Program-made: the position numbers and the translations under genes
Notes under the pieces: generated by a model
Database searches by the model: none
What the model was told of the DNA's origin: nothing
What the model saw: only the letters and a program-made list of their open reading frames with translations
Source of the DNA: Halorubrum cibi
GTDB lineage: Archaea > Halobacteriota > Halobacteria > Halobacteriales > Haloferacaceae
Reading direction: 5' to 3'
Assembly: GCF_900182635.1 (NCBI RefSeq)
Contig: NZ_FXTD01000001.1
Coordinates: forward strand, 248,001-312,000
Length of the DNA stretch: 64,000 bases
Part shown: piece after piece, positions 1 to 9,603 of the stretch
How the letters are laid out: each line of letters begins with the position of its first letter
How positions within the stretch are numbered: the stretch's first letter is position 1

Positions 1-164
1 CCGGGTGTATCCGCTGTAGGAATCAGTACTGATATCTCGGTCGGAAGCGATTTACGTTGAATCGAAAAAGCGGTGCGTACCAAATACGAGGCTTTCACAC
101 GCCGGCTACGAACGGGACGTCCGTCTCGAACGCTCGATCTACAACAGAATGGAGACGAGGAAGG

Positions 165-842
165 ATGAAATACTCGGATCTGCTTTCCAAAGTCAGCGTT
201 CTCTTCCTCGAAGAAAACGACGTTCAACGAGACCTGTTCTCACGGTGGATCACGACCGTCTCGACGAAGACGGTCACGGAACCGGAGGAGGTCTTTCGCG
301 AGTTCGATTCGAGTGTAGCGCTAGTGATTCTCTCTCATTCGGCTCTCGAGGACGAGGAGGCCGAGATCCAGCGGTATATTTTGACACGGAATCCGTCCTG
401 TCAGGTGGTCTTGCTCACCTCCCCGGAAGCGGACGAGGCGCGTTACAGGGCCGAGTACGACGCGACGATCACGCGGCCCGTTTCCGAACGCGAGCTTACC
501 ACCTTGGTCGAGAAACGCCTTCGATACGGGATCTATAGCGCGCTTATCGAGGAGTTCTACGCGTTGAACTCCCGGTTGATTACGCTCGAACGGAGCGATT
601 CGGACAGGGACAGTGAACGTACGGAAACGATCCGAGATCGCATCCGGAAGGTGGAGGTCCCGATCCAGCACCTCCGATCGACCATCGATCACGAGGACAC
701 CCGAGAGTTGCTCAAAAGCCTCAATTCACACAGGGAGTTTCTGAACAGCCCGTCCCGCGAGACGGAGGCTTCCACGACGTCGACGTCTCCTTCCGGACCG
801 GTGTCCGAATCGCTCACGTACTTGGGGCGTCGATCACGGTAA
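165..842 (+). CDS. HalX-type regulator with degenerate receiver domain
   Basis: 225-residue protein with a receiver-like half (about residues 10-118) and a C-terminal helical half (about 120-205) like the HalX domain of haloarchaeal response regulators. The acidic pocket reads LEEND, the phosphoacceptor position after the third strand reads ILSHS so the usual Asp is missing (Ser57 by eye), and the conserved Lys near the end is Arg (TRPVS). It is therefore unlikely to be controlled by ordinary phosphotransfer. An in-frame start exists at 57, but the ATG at 165 follows a purine-rich stretch and opens directly into the receiver fold, so I prefer it. No histidine kinase lies next to it. Function unknown. 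Confidence 0.65.
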   Translation: MKYSDLLSKVSVLFLEENDVQRDLFSRWITTVSTKTVTEPEEVFREFDSSVALVILSHSALEDEEAEIQRYILTRNPSCQVVLLTSPEADEARYRAEYDATITRPVSERELTTLVEKRLRYGIYSALIEEFYALNSRLITLERSDSDRDSERTETIRDRIRKVEVPIQHLRSTIDHEDTRELLKSLNSHREFLNSPSRETEASTTSTSPSGPVSESLTYLGRRSR

Positions 843-948
843 TCTGCTCGGACGGGGGTATACGCGGATGGGCGCGAGCGTTTGGAAGTGCGAAGACCGT
901 GGCCACACCGTCCATCGCGCCGATGCGAGTCATCGATACGTCTCTTGA

Positions 949-3159
949 TCACTCACGGTACCCGAGCAGCCGTAGGCCGTTCAGGGAGACGAGCACCGTC
1001 GATCCTTCGTGACCGACCACGGCGAGCGGAAGCGGGATCCCTCGGAGCAGGATCGTGCCAACCATGACCGCGATCGCCCCGAACGCGATTGCGAGGTTGA
1101 CCGTCAGCGTCCGGCGGGTCTCGCGCCCGAGAGTGAGGACGTAGGGGATCTTGCTGAGGTCATCGCCCATTAGAACCACGTCGGCGGTGTCGAGCGCGAC
1201 GTCAGTTCCGGCCCCACCCATCGCGATGCCGAGCGTCGCGGTCGCCAGGGCCGGCGCATCGTTCACGCCGTCGCCGACCATCGCCACGTTCTCGTGTCGA
1301 TCGACTAGGGATTCGATGGTTGCCACCTTCTCCTCCGGCAGCAGTTCTGCCTGTACCTCGTCGATCCCGACTTCCTCGGCGATCCGGGTAGCGACGCGCT
1401 CGTTGTCGCCCGTCAGCATGACGATGTGGCCGATCCCGAGCGAGCGGAGGTCCGCGATCATCTCGGCGGCGCCGGGACGGACCGTGTCGGTGAACGCGAG
1501 CCACCCCAACACGGTGGCTCCGGCGTCGTCTTCTCGAACGACGATGACGCTCGTTTTCCCCTCCGTCTCGAGCGTCCGGAGGCGCTCGAGCCCGGGTTCG
1601 ATCCCCTCGATCGCCGCGTCTCCGAGAACGGTTCGGTAGTAACTCCGATTCCCGATGTGAACGGTACCGGCTTCGACGTCGGCACGGACGCCCTTTCCCG
1701 CGACCGACTGAAATCGCCGTGCGTCGGGGACGTCGAGTGATCGCTCCTCCGCTGCCGACACGGTCGCACGAGCGAGGTGGTGCTCCGATCGGGTCTGTAC
1801 CGCGGCCGCCAGCGCGAGAAGCCCGTCGTCAGTCAGTGACCCGTTGGCCGTCTCTCGGACGGAGACGTCCGTCAACTGCGTGTCTCCCCGCGTGAGCGTC
1901 CCCGTCTTGTCGAACGCGACCGCATCGATCGCCGCCGCCGACTCGACGTGTTCGCCGCCTTTGAACAGAACGCCCTGCCTGCCACCCGAGGCGATCGCCG
2001 AGAGCACCGCCGCGGGCGTCGAGATGACGACCGCACACGGCGAGGCGGCCACCATGAGCGTCATCGCCCGATAGAACGTCCCCGTGAACGCGCTCCCGAG
2101 CGCGAGAGGAACCGCGATAGCCGCCAGCGTGAGCGTGAACACGCCGAGGACGTACGGTTGCTCGAGGCGGTCGATGAGCCGCTGTGTGGGTGCCTTCTCG
2201 CTCTGTGCGTTTTCGACCATGTCGATGAGGCGACTGATGGCCGACTCGTGAGCCCGCCGCGTGACCGTTATCTCGAGGCTTCCGCTCTCGTTTATCGTCC
2301 CGCCGAACACCTCGTCTCCCGGCTCCTTCGGCACGGGAACGGACTCGCCGGTGAGCGAGGCCTGGTCGACCGTCCCTTCGCCCGACGTGACGACGCCGTC
2401 GAGCGGGATTCGGTCGCCGGGGCGGACGACGAACAGGTCGCCGACGGCGACGTCCTCGATGGGAACGGCGATCTCCTCGCCGTCGCGGAGCACCTGGGCT
2501 TCGTCCGGTCGCATCCGGATGAGGGACTTGATCGCCCGGCGTGAACGCCCGATCGCGTAGTGCTGGAGCGCGTTCGACAGCGAGAAGAGAAAGAGGAGCA
2601 TCGCACCCTCGAACGGCGCTCCGATCGAGAGGGCACCGAGCGCTGCGACGATCATCAGGAGGTCGATGTCGACCGCGCGGTGACGGAGGGTCTCGACCGC
2701 GCCCTTGAACCCGTACCAGCCGCCGAACGCGTACGCGACGCCGTATCCGGTCCACCCGAGAGCGGACGGGCCGTCGAGCCACCCCGTCACCAGACCGGCG
2801 ACCATCCCGAGCAGCGTCAGTCCGACGAACGCCCCTTCCCGTCCGAGTTCCGAACGGGTACTCGCCTCGTCGGTTCCCGCGTTCTCGTCGTTCCGGATCG
2901 TGACGTCCCGGTCGCGGACCGCGTCCCTGATCGCTTCCTCGGACGTGAGTTCCTCGTCGTAGGTGACCCGGACGCTCCCGGTTCGGAAGGAGACGTCGAC
3001 GTCGTGGACGCCGGATACGCTCCGGAGGCGTCGCTCGAGCGCCCGTGCGCCCGCTTCCCCACGACCGCCTCGCCGTTCGATGCGGACCGTACACGTCGAG
3101 CGAGACGGTGAGTCGGGATCGGTCACGGTCTCGGTACCTACGGGCTGGTTGGACTTCAC
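949..3159 (-). CDS. P1B-4-type heavy-metal translocating P-type ATPase
   Basis: 736 residues with the full P-type core: TGES at 270-273, phosphorylated Asp417 in DKTGTLT, and GDGVND at 629-634. The membrane metal site is SPC (373-375) and the last helix carries HEGST (717-721); this pair is characteristic of P1B-4 pumps, which export Co, Zn or Fe-type divalent ions. Residues 22-90 resemble an HMA metal-binding domain but lack CxxC, leaving one Cys near its start. The nucleotide-domain motif usually written SEHP reads SEHH. The start is a GTG. It is transcribed alone, with no metal sensor gene next to it. The exact substrate cannot be read from the sequence. Confidence 0.9.
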   Translation of the reverse strand: MKSNQPVGTETVTDPDSPSRSTCTVRIERRGGRGEAGARALERRLRSVSGVHDVDVSFRTGSVRVTYDEELTSEEAIRDAVRDRDVTIRNDENAGTDEASTRSELGREGAFVGLTLLGMVAGLVTGWLDGPSALGWTGYGVAYAFGGWYGFKGAVETLRHRAVDIDLLMIVAALGALSIGAPFEGAMLLFLFSLSNALQHYAIGRSRRAIKSLIRMRPDEAQVLRDGEEIAVPIEDVAVGDLFVVRPGDRIPLDGVVTSGEGTVDQASLTGESVPVPKEPGDEVFGGTINESGSLEITVTRRAHESAISRLIDMVENAQSEKAPTQRLIDRLEQPYVLGVFTLTLAAIAVPLALGSAFTGTFYRAMTLMVAASPCAVVISTPAAVLSAIASGGRQGVLFKGGEHVESAAAIDAVAFDKTGTLTRGDTQLTDVSVRETANGSLTDDGLLALAAAVQTRSEHHLARATVSAAEERSLDVPDARRFQSVAGKGVRADVEAGTVHIGNRSYYRTVLGDAAIEGIEPGLERLRTLETEGKTSVIVVREDDAGATVLGWLAFTDTVRPGAAEMIADLRSLGIGHIVMLTGDNERVATRIAEEVGIDEVQAELLPEEKVATIESLVDRHENVAMVGDGVNDAPALATATLGIAMGGAGTDVALDTADVVLMGDDLSKIPYVLTLGRETRRTLTVNLAIAFGAIAVMVGTILLRGIPLPLAVVGHEGSTVLVSLNGLRLLGYRE

Positions 3160-3358
3160 GTTTTATCGGCTCTAGTCGACTCGAGAGGCGTTGAACGGAG
3201 CGTGATCGGGATCCTCGATGGACCTACTCGTCTCCCCGCGAGCGCTCTCCCGCTCGCACTGATAACGCTCGGCGTCGTCTGTGACGGGGAGTGTCTCGCG
3301 AACCGCGCTCCACTGATGCCACGAGACGCCTCCCACGGATCGAACGGTGACTCCATCG

Positions 3359-4144
3359 TCAGACGTCCCGTCGATAAAAGAGGATCTGACTGAGAAGTAC
3401 GAGTCCCGCGAAGGTGACGAGGAGTATTCCGGTGTCGATCAACTCGTACGACCCGTCGATCAACAGCGGAGTCGGATCGTAATACTGCGTCGGGCTGACG
3501 TATTGGATCCACTCGTACTCGCTGGCACCCCCCACGATGGACTCGACGAGGAACAGCACGAACACGACCCCGACGGCGCCTCTCTCGGCGATCGCCGCTC
3601 GATCGGCGGCGACGGAGAACACCAACCCGATCGCCGTACACACGAAGAGATACGGGATCGACAGGGCGTGAGTCGCCGCGAGGTGTGTCACGTTCATCTG
3701 TTCACCGATCGCCGCCGCCAAGAGGTACACGACGCATCCGACGACGACGTTGACGACGACGATGGGTAGCAGTAACGAGGCCAACCTCTCGACGAGGAGT
3801 TGTGACCGGGTGATCGGAAAGGACAGCAGTATCTCCATTCGATCGCTCTCGATGTCGGTGGCGATGCTACCGCCCGCGACGTACGCGAAGTACAGCCCTA
3901 ACCCGAGTATCCACACGAAGTTGTAGATCTGTGCCCCGAGAAACCCCTCGATCGTCGATAACGTCTCGATGCCGAACGCCTCCATCATCGCCGGCGGCAG
4001 CTCTTCGAACACCTCCTCGATCGCGACTCCCTCCAAGACGGTGTAATACCAGACGATGAACGCGGCATAGAGGCTGACGGCGACCGAGAGAAACGCCGTT
4101 TCACGGAGGCGCCGACCGATCTCGTACCGGGCCGTTTCAAACAT
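3359..4144 (-). CDS. ABC-2 type transporter permease
   Basis: About 261 residues with roughly six hydrophobic segments, an N-terminal FETARYEIGRRLRET cytoplasmic start and a conserved Glu/Asp-rich loop before the second helix, as in ABC-2 permeases. It follows the ATPase gene on the same strand with a short overlap, so they form one exporter. A GTG at 4150 is possible, but the ATG at 4144 two codons later is the more likely start. The substrate is unknown; the CARDB-like surface protein upstream in the same operon suggests envelope work. Confidence 0.82.
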   Translation of the reverse strand: MFETARYEIGRRLRETAFLSVAVSLYAAFIVWYYTVLEGVAIEEVFEELPPAMMEAFGIETLSTIEGFLGAQIYNFVWILGLGLYFAYVAGGSIATDIESDRMEILLSFPITRSQLLVERLASLLLPIVVVNVVVGCVVYLLAAAIGEQMNVTHLAATHALSIPYLFVCTAIGLVFSVAADRAAIAERGAVGVVFVLFLVESIVGGASEYEWIQYVSPTQYYDPTPLLIDGSYELIDTGILLVTFAGLVLLSQILFYRRDV

Positions 4145-5075
4145 CGGCACCGCCGATTCCGTCAGTATTCTCGGACTCGCTTTCGCCGTAATAGTGGATG
4201 AATACGTCCTCTAATGGGGGTTCGGCGATGTCTATCTCTCGAACGTCGTGTTTCACGAGGGCTCGGAGAAGCGCGTTGTACTCGCCCGTGTATATGAACT
4301 GAACTCCGTCGGGGAACCGTTGTATATCGACGACGCCGTCGAGCGACGCCAAACGGGAACCGGACTCGCCGCGCGTAGTGACTCTGACTCGTTTCCCGCC
4401 TCGGCTCAACAGGGTGTCGACGTCCTCGAGTTCCACGAGGGTCCCCTCCCGAATGATACCGACCCGATCGCAGATGCGACGGACCTCGCTGAGAACGTGT
4501 GAAGAGAGGAACACGGTCGTACCCTGGTCCCGTTCGGCTCTGATGAACTCGTTGAACTCCTCCTGTTTGAGCGGGTCCAGTCCGGACGTCGGCTCGTCCA
4601 TGATCACGAGGTCCGGATCGTGCATGAACGCCTGGATCACGCCGAGCATTCGTTTGTTCCCGGTCGAGTACTCTCGTATCGGGCGCTCGATGGGCGGCGT
4701 GAACATCTCGAGGAGCTCGGCCAACCGGCTGTCCCCTTTGATCGAGGCGTGGTACTCGAGGACGGCTCTGCCGGTCACTTCCTCGTTGAACCCGAGACGT
4801 GCCGGCAGGTACCCGATACGCCGCTTCGCGTCGACCAGCGCGGGTTCGTCGTGGACGTCCGCCCCCAGAACGGTCGCCGTCCCCGAGGTCGGCCGGATCA
4901 GTCCCAACAGCAGCCGAATGGTCGTCGACTTACCGGCGCCGTTCGGTCCGAGAAAGCCGAACACTTCCCCCCTTTTGACGGTGAACGACAGCGAATCGTT
5001 CGCGATCACGCTACCGTACTCCTTGGTGAGGTCGCGTGTTTCGATCGGCGGGACGGTCGACGCGTCACCTCGCAT
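4137..5075 (-). CDS. ABC transporter ATP-binding protein
   Basis: 312 residues. Walker A GPNGAGKST lies near residues 43-51, the signature region reads YSTGNKRML (a YSxGN variant of LSGGQ common in ABC-2 drug/sodium exporters), and Walker B is LVIMDEPTSGLDP, followed by the H-loop SSHVL. A C-terminal extension of about 90 residues is typical of DrrA/CcmA-like ATPases. The ATG at 5075 overlaps the end of the upstream surface-protein gene by 11 bases, indicating translational coupling. A GTG at 5090 would also be possible. It energises the permease encoded just downstream. Confidence 0.88.
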   Translation of the reverse strand: MRGDASTVPPIETRDLTKEYGSVIANDSLSFTVKRGEVFGFLGPNGAGKSTTIRLLLGLIRPTSGTATVLGADVHDEPALVDAKRRIGYLPARLGFNEEVTGRAVLEYHASIKGDSRLAELLEMFTPPIERPIREYSTGNKRMLGVIQAFMHDPDLVIMDEPTSGLDPLKQEEFNEFIRAERDQGTTVFLSSHVLSEVRRICDRVGIIREGTLVELEDVDTLLSRGGKRVRVTTRGESGSRLASLDGVVDIQRFPDGVQFIYTGEYNALLRALVKHDVREIDIAEPPLEDVFIHYYGESESENTDGIGGADV

Positions 5076-6978
5076 AGAACCACCACCCACCGGCGGCGAC
5101 GAGCAGCAGCAGGACGACGAATACGACGACCTCGACGGGGAGGTCGTTTCCTCCCGTCTCCGTCACCGTGATCGCGACCGTCGCCGGGCGAGTCGCGTTG
5201 CGGGTCTCGTCCCCGTCGGTGTATTCCACCTCGACCGTCGCCGGAAATCGACTCGCCGGTGCGCCGCCATCGACTTCGAGGTCGAACGCGACGCGAGCGG
5301 TTTCCCCCGGCCGTAACGACGGAATCACCGTCGTACCGAACTCGCTCTCCAGCGGTTCGTCGACGTTCAACCTGAGATACACGTCCCGGATCTCGGCGTC
5401 TCTCCGGTTCGTGACGTCCAATTCGAGAACGCCGTCCTCGCCGGCAGCGAAGCGAGGCTCGACCGCCGTTACGTCGACCGCCTCCCGACGCTCCGCGATC
5501 GAAACGACGACCGGATCCTCGGACGTCCCCTCGGTGTCTCCGGGATCGCGGTATCGGGTCGTGACCGAGACCTGTTGGGGTACCGCGTCGGAGTCGGATG
5601 GCACGGTGCCCCGAAACCGAAAGGTCGCGGATTCGTCGACGTCGAGATCCCCGATCGCGTAGGTCGGATCCCGCGGAGCGAACGGCGCGTCTCCGAGGCT
5701 CACTACGACGTTACGTGCGTCGACGGGGCCGGCGTTCCGGATCGTTCCCCGGACGGTACCGGTCTCGCCGACTCGAAGCGATGAGTCGGTGACGGACACT
5801 CGGAAGTCCTGTCGTGGATCGATGGGGACGTATATCCAACTCTCGCTCGTCCGTTCGCCGTCGGCACGCGTCCGATAGCGGGTCGTCACCTCGAACCGCC
5901 GAGGCACCGCCTCCGCCTCGGTAGGAACGGTTCCGCGGAACCGGAAGGCCGCGGATTCGCCGACTGCGAGGTCTCCGATGCCGTAGGTGGCGTTCGGTGC
6001 GCCGAGTCGTGTCCCATCGAGGGCGAGGACGACGTCGCTCGCGTCGACCGGTCCGTCGTTCCGTATCTCTCCCCGGACGATCCCGGTGCCGCCGACTCGG
6101 AAGGTCGCGTCGGTCATCGACACGGAGAACGCCTGCTCGGGTTTCGGTCGTACGCCGACGATCATCCCGGTACGAGCGTCTCGTACCCCGTTCGAGTCGG
6201 TGAACTCGACTCTCCCCGTGACGGCGAGATCGCGGAGTGTCGTGCCGGATCGAACGTCAGCCTCGTACCTGAGCGTCGCGTTCTCTCCGGGATCGAGCCG
6301 ATCGACGTGAGCCGTGTTTCGATCGGTTTCACCCAGCCTGAGATCGTCGCTCGTGGTCTCCAGTTCGACGGTGACGTCGCGGGCCGTCTCCTCGCCTCGG
6401 TTCGTGACCTCCGTGGTGAGCGTCCCGGATCCGCCGACCTGGACGTCGCTCCTGACGGTTCGAAGATCGAACGCGGGACCGTCGTCGACGACCACGTCTA
6501 TCGGTTCGCTCACGGTTCGTGACCGCTCCTGAACGACGTTGCTTCGGGGGGCGTACTGGGACGTGTGTGAGTATCTGAGCCGCACGTCGAGCGTGTACTC
6601 CGCTCGTTCGACGTCCTCGGGAGTGGTCACCGTGATCGGGACGTCCCGCACGTCTCCATCGGCGATCGTTCCGATCGACTTCCGCCGCGTCTCGACGGTG
6701 AACGGAACGTCGTCGTCTTCGATCTCGACGGTGACGCTTCGGGCCGTCGTCACTACCTCCCGCTGTGTTACGGCCCCCGAGTGGACTTCGCCGTCGTTGG
6801 CGACCTGTACGGTCAGTTCGGCCGTACTTCCCGGCGTGAGCGTCGGTTCCGGGACGTACACACGGAGATCGGGCTCGCCGCGAACGTACTGCCCCTCGTC
6901 CTGTGCGGCTCCGATCCCGGCCGTCGCTCCCGTTAGAACGAGTAACACGAGGGCGACCCCACAGACCCGTCGGGTCAT
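5065..6978 (-). CDS. CARDB/COG1361-like exported surface protein with C-terminal anchor
   Basis: 637 residues. A Sec-type signal peptide (residues 1-25, ending GIGAAQ) is followed by repeated beta-sandwich units with CARDB-like wording such as VEVTNRGEETARDV, IRNDGPVDASDV and IRNAGPVDARNV. Two units in the middle are nearly identical (both contain FRFRGTVP and TTRYR), showing a recent internal duplication. The last 25 residues form one transmembrane helix ending WWFYAR. The protein is thus displayed outside and anchored in the membrane. It heads an operon with the ABC-2 ATPase and permease, a pairing I know from haloarchaea, so it may be the exporter's extracellular partner. Confidence 0.8.
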   Translation of the reverse strand: MTRRVCGVALVLLVLTGATAGIGAAQDEGQYVRGEPDLRVYVPEPTLTPGSTAELTVQVANDGEVHSGAVTQREVVTTARSVTVEIEDDDVPFTVETRRKSIGTIADGDVRDVPITVTTPEDVERAEYTLDVRLRYSHTSQYAPRSNVVQERSRTVSEPIDVVVDDGPAFDLRTVRSDVQVGGSGTLTTEVTNRGEETARDVTVELETTSDDLRLGETDRNTAHVDRLDPGENATLRYEADVRSGTTLRDLAVTGRVEFTDSNGVRDARTGMIVGVRPKPEQAFSVSMTDATFRVGGTGIVRGEIRNDGPVDASDVVLALDGTRLGAPNATYGIGDLAVGESAAFRFRGTVPTEAEAVPRRFEVTTRYRTRADGERTSESWIYVPIDPRQDFRVSVTDSSLRVGETGTVRGTIRNAGPVDARNVVVSLGDAPFAPRDPTYAIGDLDVDESATFRFRGTVPSDSDAVPQQVSVTTRYRDPGDTEGTSEDPVVVSIAERREAVDVTAVEPRFAAGEDGVLELDVTNRRDAEIRDVYLRLNVDEPLESEFGTTVIPSLRPGETARVAFDLEVDGGAPASRFPATVEVEYTDGDETRNATRPATVAITVTETGGNDLPVEVVVFVVLLLLVAAGGWWFYAR

Positions 6979-7176
6979 TCGCGATCTCCACGACGGTTCG
7001 TGACTGCCCCTCGGAGGCGATCTCCTCCTCTGAGGCGATCCTTCCGTCTATTATCATATATGCTGAATTTCTTCATGAGTGGTGTTTCGTTCACGACTCG
7101 ATATGTGTTTTGGCGGACCCGTGACGGCCGATTCACGGAAAGATACTTATGCTGCCGTGGCATACATTCTCACGCA
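6979..7176. promoter_or_regulatory. Divergent intergenic region with TATA-like elements
   Basis: Promoter region shared by the surface-protein operon on the minus strand and the small zinc-finger gene on the plus strand. An AT-rich patch (TTATTATCATATATG) lies near 7049-7063 and a CTTATG TATA-like element at 7146-7151, 26 bases before the plus-strand start, fitting leaderless transcription. Confidence 0.5.
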
Positions 7177-7356
7177 ATGTCTAGCGCACCCAGCACGAAC
7201 GACGACGTGTTCGACGAGTTCCTGTCCGACCGGGGCCACGAGACGGAGATCGTACGCTGGGAGCGATCGTATAACAAGCTTCAGTGCCCCGAGTGCGGTG
7301 CGCTCCATCCGGAGGGAACCGCCAGCTGCTCCGTCTGCGACTGGCGGCCGACCTGA
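7177..7356 (+). CDS. Small CxxC...CxxC zinc-finger protein (HVO_0416-like)
   Basis: 59 residues. It has an acidic N-terminus, the core WERSYNKLQCPECGALH, and a second pair SCSVCDW, so four cysteines in two CxxC knuckles can bind one zinc. This matches, from memory, the haloarchaeal HVO_0416 zinc-finger family, which also sits next to the UvrD-like helicase in Haloferax. The ATG at 7177 lies 26 bases from a TATA-like box; upstream in-frame codons look non-coding. Role unknown. Confidence 0.8.
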   Translation: MSSAPSTNDDVFDEFLSDRGHETEIVRWERSYNKLQCPECGALHPEGTASCSVCDWRPT

Positions 7357-7445
7357 CGCCGACGGCATCGATCGACCGGTTAGCGGTTTTCTTTCCGTCC
7401 GATCCTGCCGGCAGTATTATGTATAACGATTAGCTAGTGGGGCAC

Positions 7446-7604
7446 ATGCCGACCTGCCAGAACTGCGGTTCGTTCGTCACGACCGACTACGTCCGGGTGT
7501 TCACGCCCAACGAGGTGGACCGTCCCCGCGTCTGTCCGGGCTGTGAGGACTTGGTCCGTGACGGCGCCGACGTGCGGGAAGCGCGCGCGACCCGAAGCAA
7601 CTGA
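7446..7604 (+). CDS. Small zinc-ribbon protein (DUF7563-like)
   Basis: 52 residues, beginning MPTCQNCGSFVTTDYVRVF and containing a second pair CPGC, giving a two-knuckle zinc ribbon. It ends in a basic tail. Proteins of this size and wording are widespread in haloarchaea and I recall them as DUF7563. A TATA-like TATTAT at 7415-7420 precedes the ATG by about 26 bases, so the mRNA is probably leaderless. Function unknown; nucleic-acid binding is plausible for a zinc ribbon. Confidence 0.75.
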   Translation: MPTCQNCGSFVTTDYVRVFTPNEVDRPRVCPGCEDLVRDGADVREARATRSN

Positions 7605-7758
7605 TCCCGGTCGACCTCGCCGATCGGATCCCCGCCCACCTCCTTCCGATCACTCGGCTCCACCGCCGCCTGACGCCCGTCCCCGCCGGGGCGTAGACGG
7701 CTCGAACGGCCCTCACCGAGCCACGGCGTTTAAGGAGAGCCGCGATCAGTAGTCGGTA

Positions 7759-9603
7759 ATGAACGACCCCACCGTAACGCGACTGTTCGGCGGCCCCGGA
7801 AGCGGGAAGACGACCGCCCTCCTCGATCGGGTCGAGGAGATCCTCGAGGACGACGAAGCGGACGTCCGCGACGTGCTCGTCGTCTCCTACACCCGCGCGG
7901 CCGCCGCGGAGATCCGCGAGCGACTCGCCGAGCGCCTCGACGTCTCCCCGCGAAGCCTCCAGGGGAACGTCTGTACGATGCACGCGAAGGCCTACGAGCT
8001 GCTCGACCTCTCGCGGGGGGACGTGGTCGGCGAGAGCGACAAGGAGGAGTTCTGTGGGGAGTACGGCATCGAATTCGAGGATCAACACGGCGGGGCCGGC
8101 CGCCGGACCGCGCGGTCGACGACCATCGGCAACAAGATCATCGCCACCTCCCAGTGGCTCCAGCGAACCGAGCGGGGCGTGGCCGACTGGTACGACGTGC
8201 CCTTCCAGTGGAACGTCGAGGAGGTCAGGCTCCCGCCCGAGGAGGACCCCAACGCCCAGCAGGGCAACAAGTACACGCCGACGTGGCCCTCCGACGACGA
8301 CCGAATCGACATCCCCGAAGCGATCCGCGCGTGGCGAGCTTACAAGGGCGAGCACGGGCTCGTCGGGTTCGCGGACATGCTCGAGCGCGTGGCCCAGCGC
8401 TCGCTCGTCCCGAACGTCGAGTACCTGATCATCGACGAGTTCCAGGACATCACGACCCTCCAGTACGGCGTCTTCGAGGAGTGGAAACCCCACATGGAGA
8501 AGGTCCTCATCGCCGGCGACGACGACCAGGTCGTCTACGCCTGGCAGGGTGCTGACCCCGACCTCCTCCTCGAGACCGACGTCGACGAGGACGTGATCCT
8601 CCCGAACTCCTACCGGCTCCCCTCGGAGATCCTCAACGTCGTCAACGCGGAGATCCGCCACATCGACAAGCGCCAGGAGAAGGACCTCCACCCGCGAAAG
8701 GAAGGCGGCAGCGTCGAGGCGATCGAGTCGCCGTCGATGCTCGAACTCGTCCGGAACGTCCGCTACACCGTCGAGGACGACGAGGGCAGCGTGATGTGTC
8801 TGTTCCGCGCGCGCTACCAGATGTTCGACTTCATCGACGAGTTCATCGACCACGGGATCCCCTTCACGATGCTGACCGACGGACGGATGTGGACCGATCG
8901 GGTACAGGACTACGTCTCCGCGATCGAGAAGCTCGACGACGACGATCCGATCACCCTGCTGGAGGCCCGCCGGCTGGCGGACATGCTCCAGGAGTCGGCG
9001 TTCGGCACCCACGACCGCGAGGACTTTTACGACTTCATCGACGACCGTGAGGAGGCCGCGGACGCCGAGGACATCTCGCTCATCGAGGTGCCGACCGACG
9101 AGGTCCGCGACCGGATCCCGTTCATGCCCGACGCGGCGAGCGCCGACGACATGGTTCGGAAGGTGACGAGCTTCCAGCGGAAGTCGATGGGCGCGTACTT
9201 CGAGGGCGAGTACGCGGGGATGGACCCGACCCGCGTTCGGGTGGGCACCATCCACTCCGCGAAGGGCCGCGAGGCCGATCACGTGTTCGTCGCGACCGAC
9301 CTCACGGAGAAGGTCGTCGAGCAGATGGCCGCCTCCATCGACGACCCGACGGACGTCGACGGTGTCGACGAGTTCACCAAGACGACCAGCCCCGTTCCGG
9401 TGCTCACGGACAACGAGCGCCGGGTGTTCTACGTCGGGATGTCCCGCGCCCGCGAGCGCCTCGTGATCATGGAGAGCCTCATCGGCGGCGCGCCGACGCT
9501 CCCGATCAGCGTTCTGCTGTTCAACGAGCTCCGCGACGAGCCGCCACAGCAGCTCATCGAGGAGGTCCAGGACGAGGTGGCGGTCCCCGAACCCGAGCCG
9601 TGA
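7759..9603 (+). CDS. UvrD/Rep-type superfamily 1 helicase
   Basis: 614 residues with ordered SF1A motifs: motif I GGPGSGKTTALLD (about 11-23), Ia VVSYTRAAAAEI, II LIIDEFQDIT, III AGDDDQVVYAWQGA, IV LFRARYQ, V TIHSAKGREADHVF and VI VFYVGMSRARERLVI. It is thus an ATP-driven 3'-to-5' DNA translocase or helicase. It lacks RecB-type nuclease motifs, and the length is close to minimal for the family. Its stop codon overlaps the GTG of the next gene by four bases, so the two are co-transcribed. A haloarchaeal role in repair is likely but not shown here. Confidence 0.92.
   Translation: MNDPTVTRLFGGPGSGKTTALLDRVEEILEDDEADVRDVLVVSYTRAAAAEIRERLAERLDVSPRSLQGNVCTMHAKAYELLDLSRGDVVGESDKEEFCGEYGIEFEDQHGGAGRRTARSTTIGNKIIATSQWLQRTERGVADWYDVPFQWNVEEVRLPPEEDPNAQQGNKYTPTWPSDDDRIDIPEAIRAWRAYKGEHGLVGFADMLERVAQRSLVPNVEYLIIDEFQDITTLQYGVFEEWKPHMEKVLIAGDDDQVVYAWQGADPDLLLETDVDEDVILPNSYRLPSEILNVVNAEIRHIDKRQEKDLHPRKEGGSVEAIESPSMLELVRNVRYTVEDDEGSVMCLFRARYQMFDFIDEFIDHGIPFTMLTDGRMWTDRVQDYVSAIEKLDDDDPITLLEARRLADMLQESAFGTHDREDFYDFIDDREEAADAEDISLIEVPTDEVRDRIPFMPDAASADDMVRKVTSFQRKSMGAYFEGEYAGMDPTRVRVGTIHSAKGREADHVFVATDLTEKVVEQMAASIDDPTDVDGVDEFTKTTSPVPVLTDNERRVFYVGMSRARERLVIMESLIGGAPTLPISVLLFNELRDEPPQQLIEEVQDEVAVPEPEP

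Noticed and set aside
7501-9282. 593-codon minus-strand frame opposite the helicase
   Set aside because: No motif, strongly biased composition, and the opposite strand has an unmistakable UvrD-like helicase.
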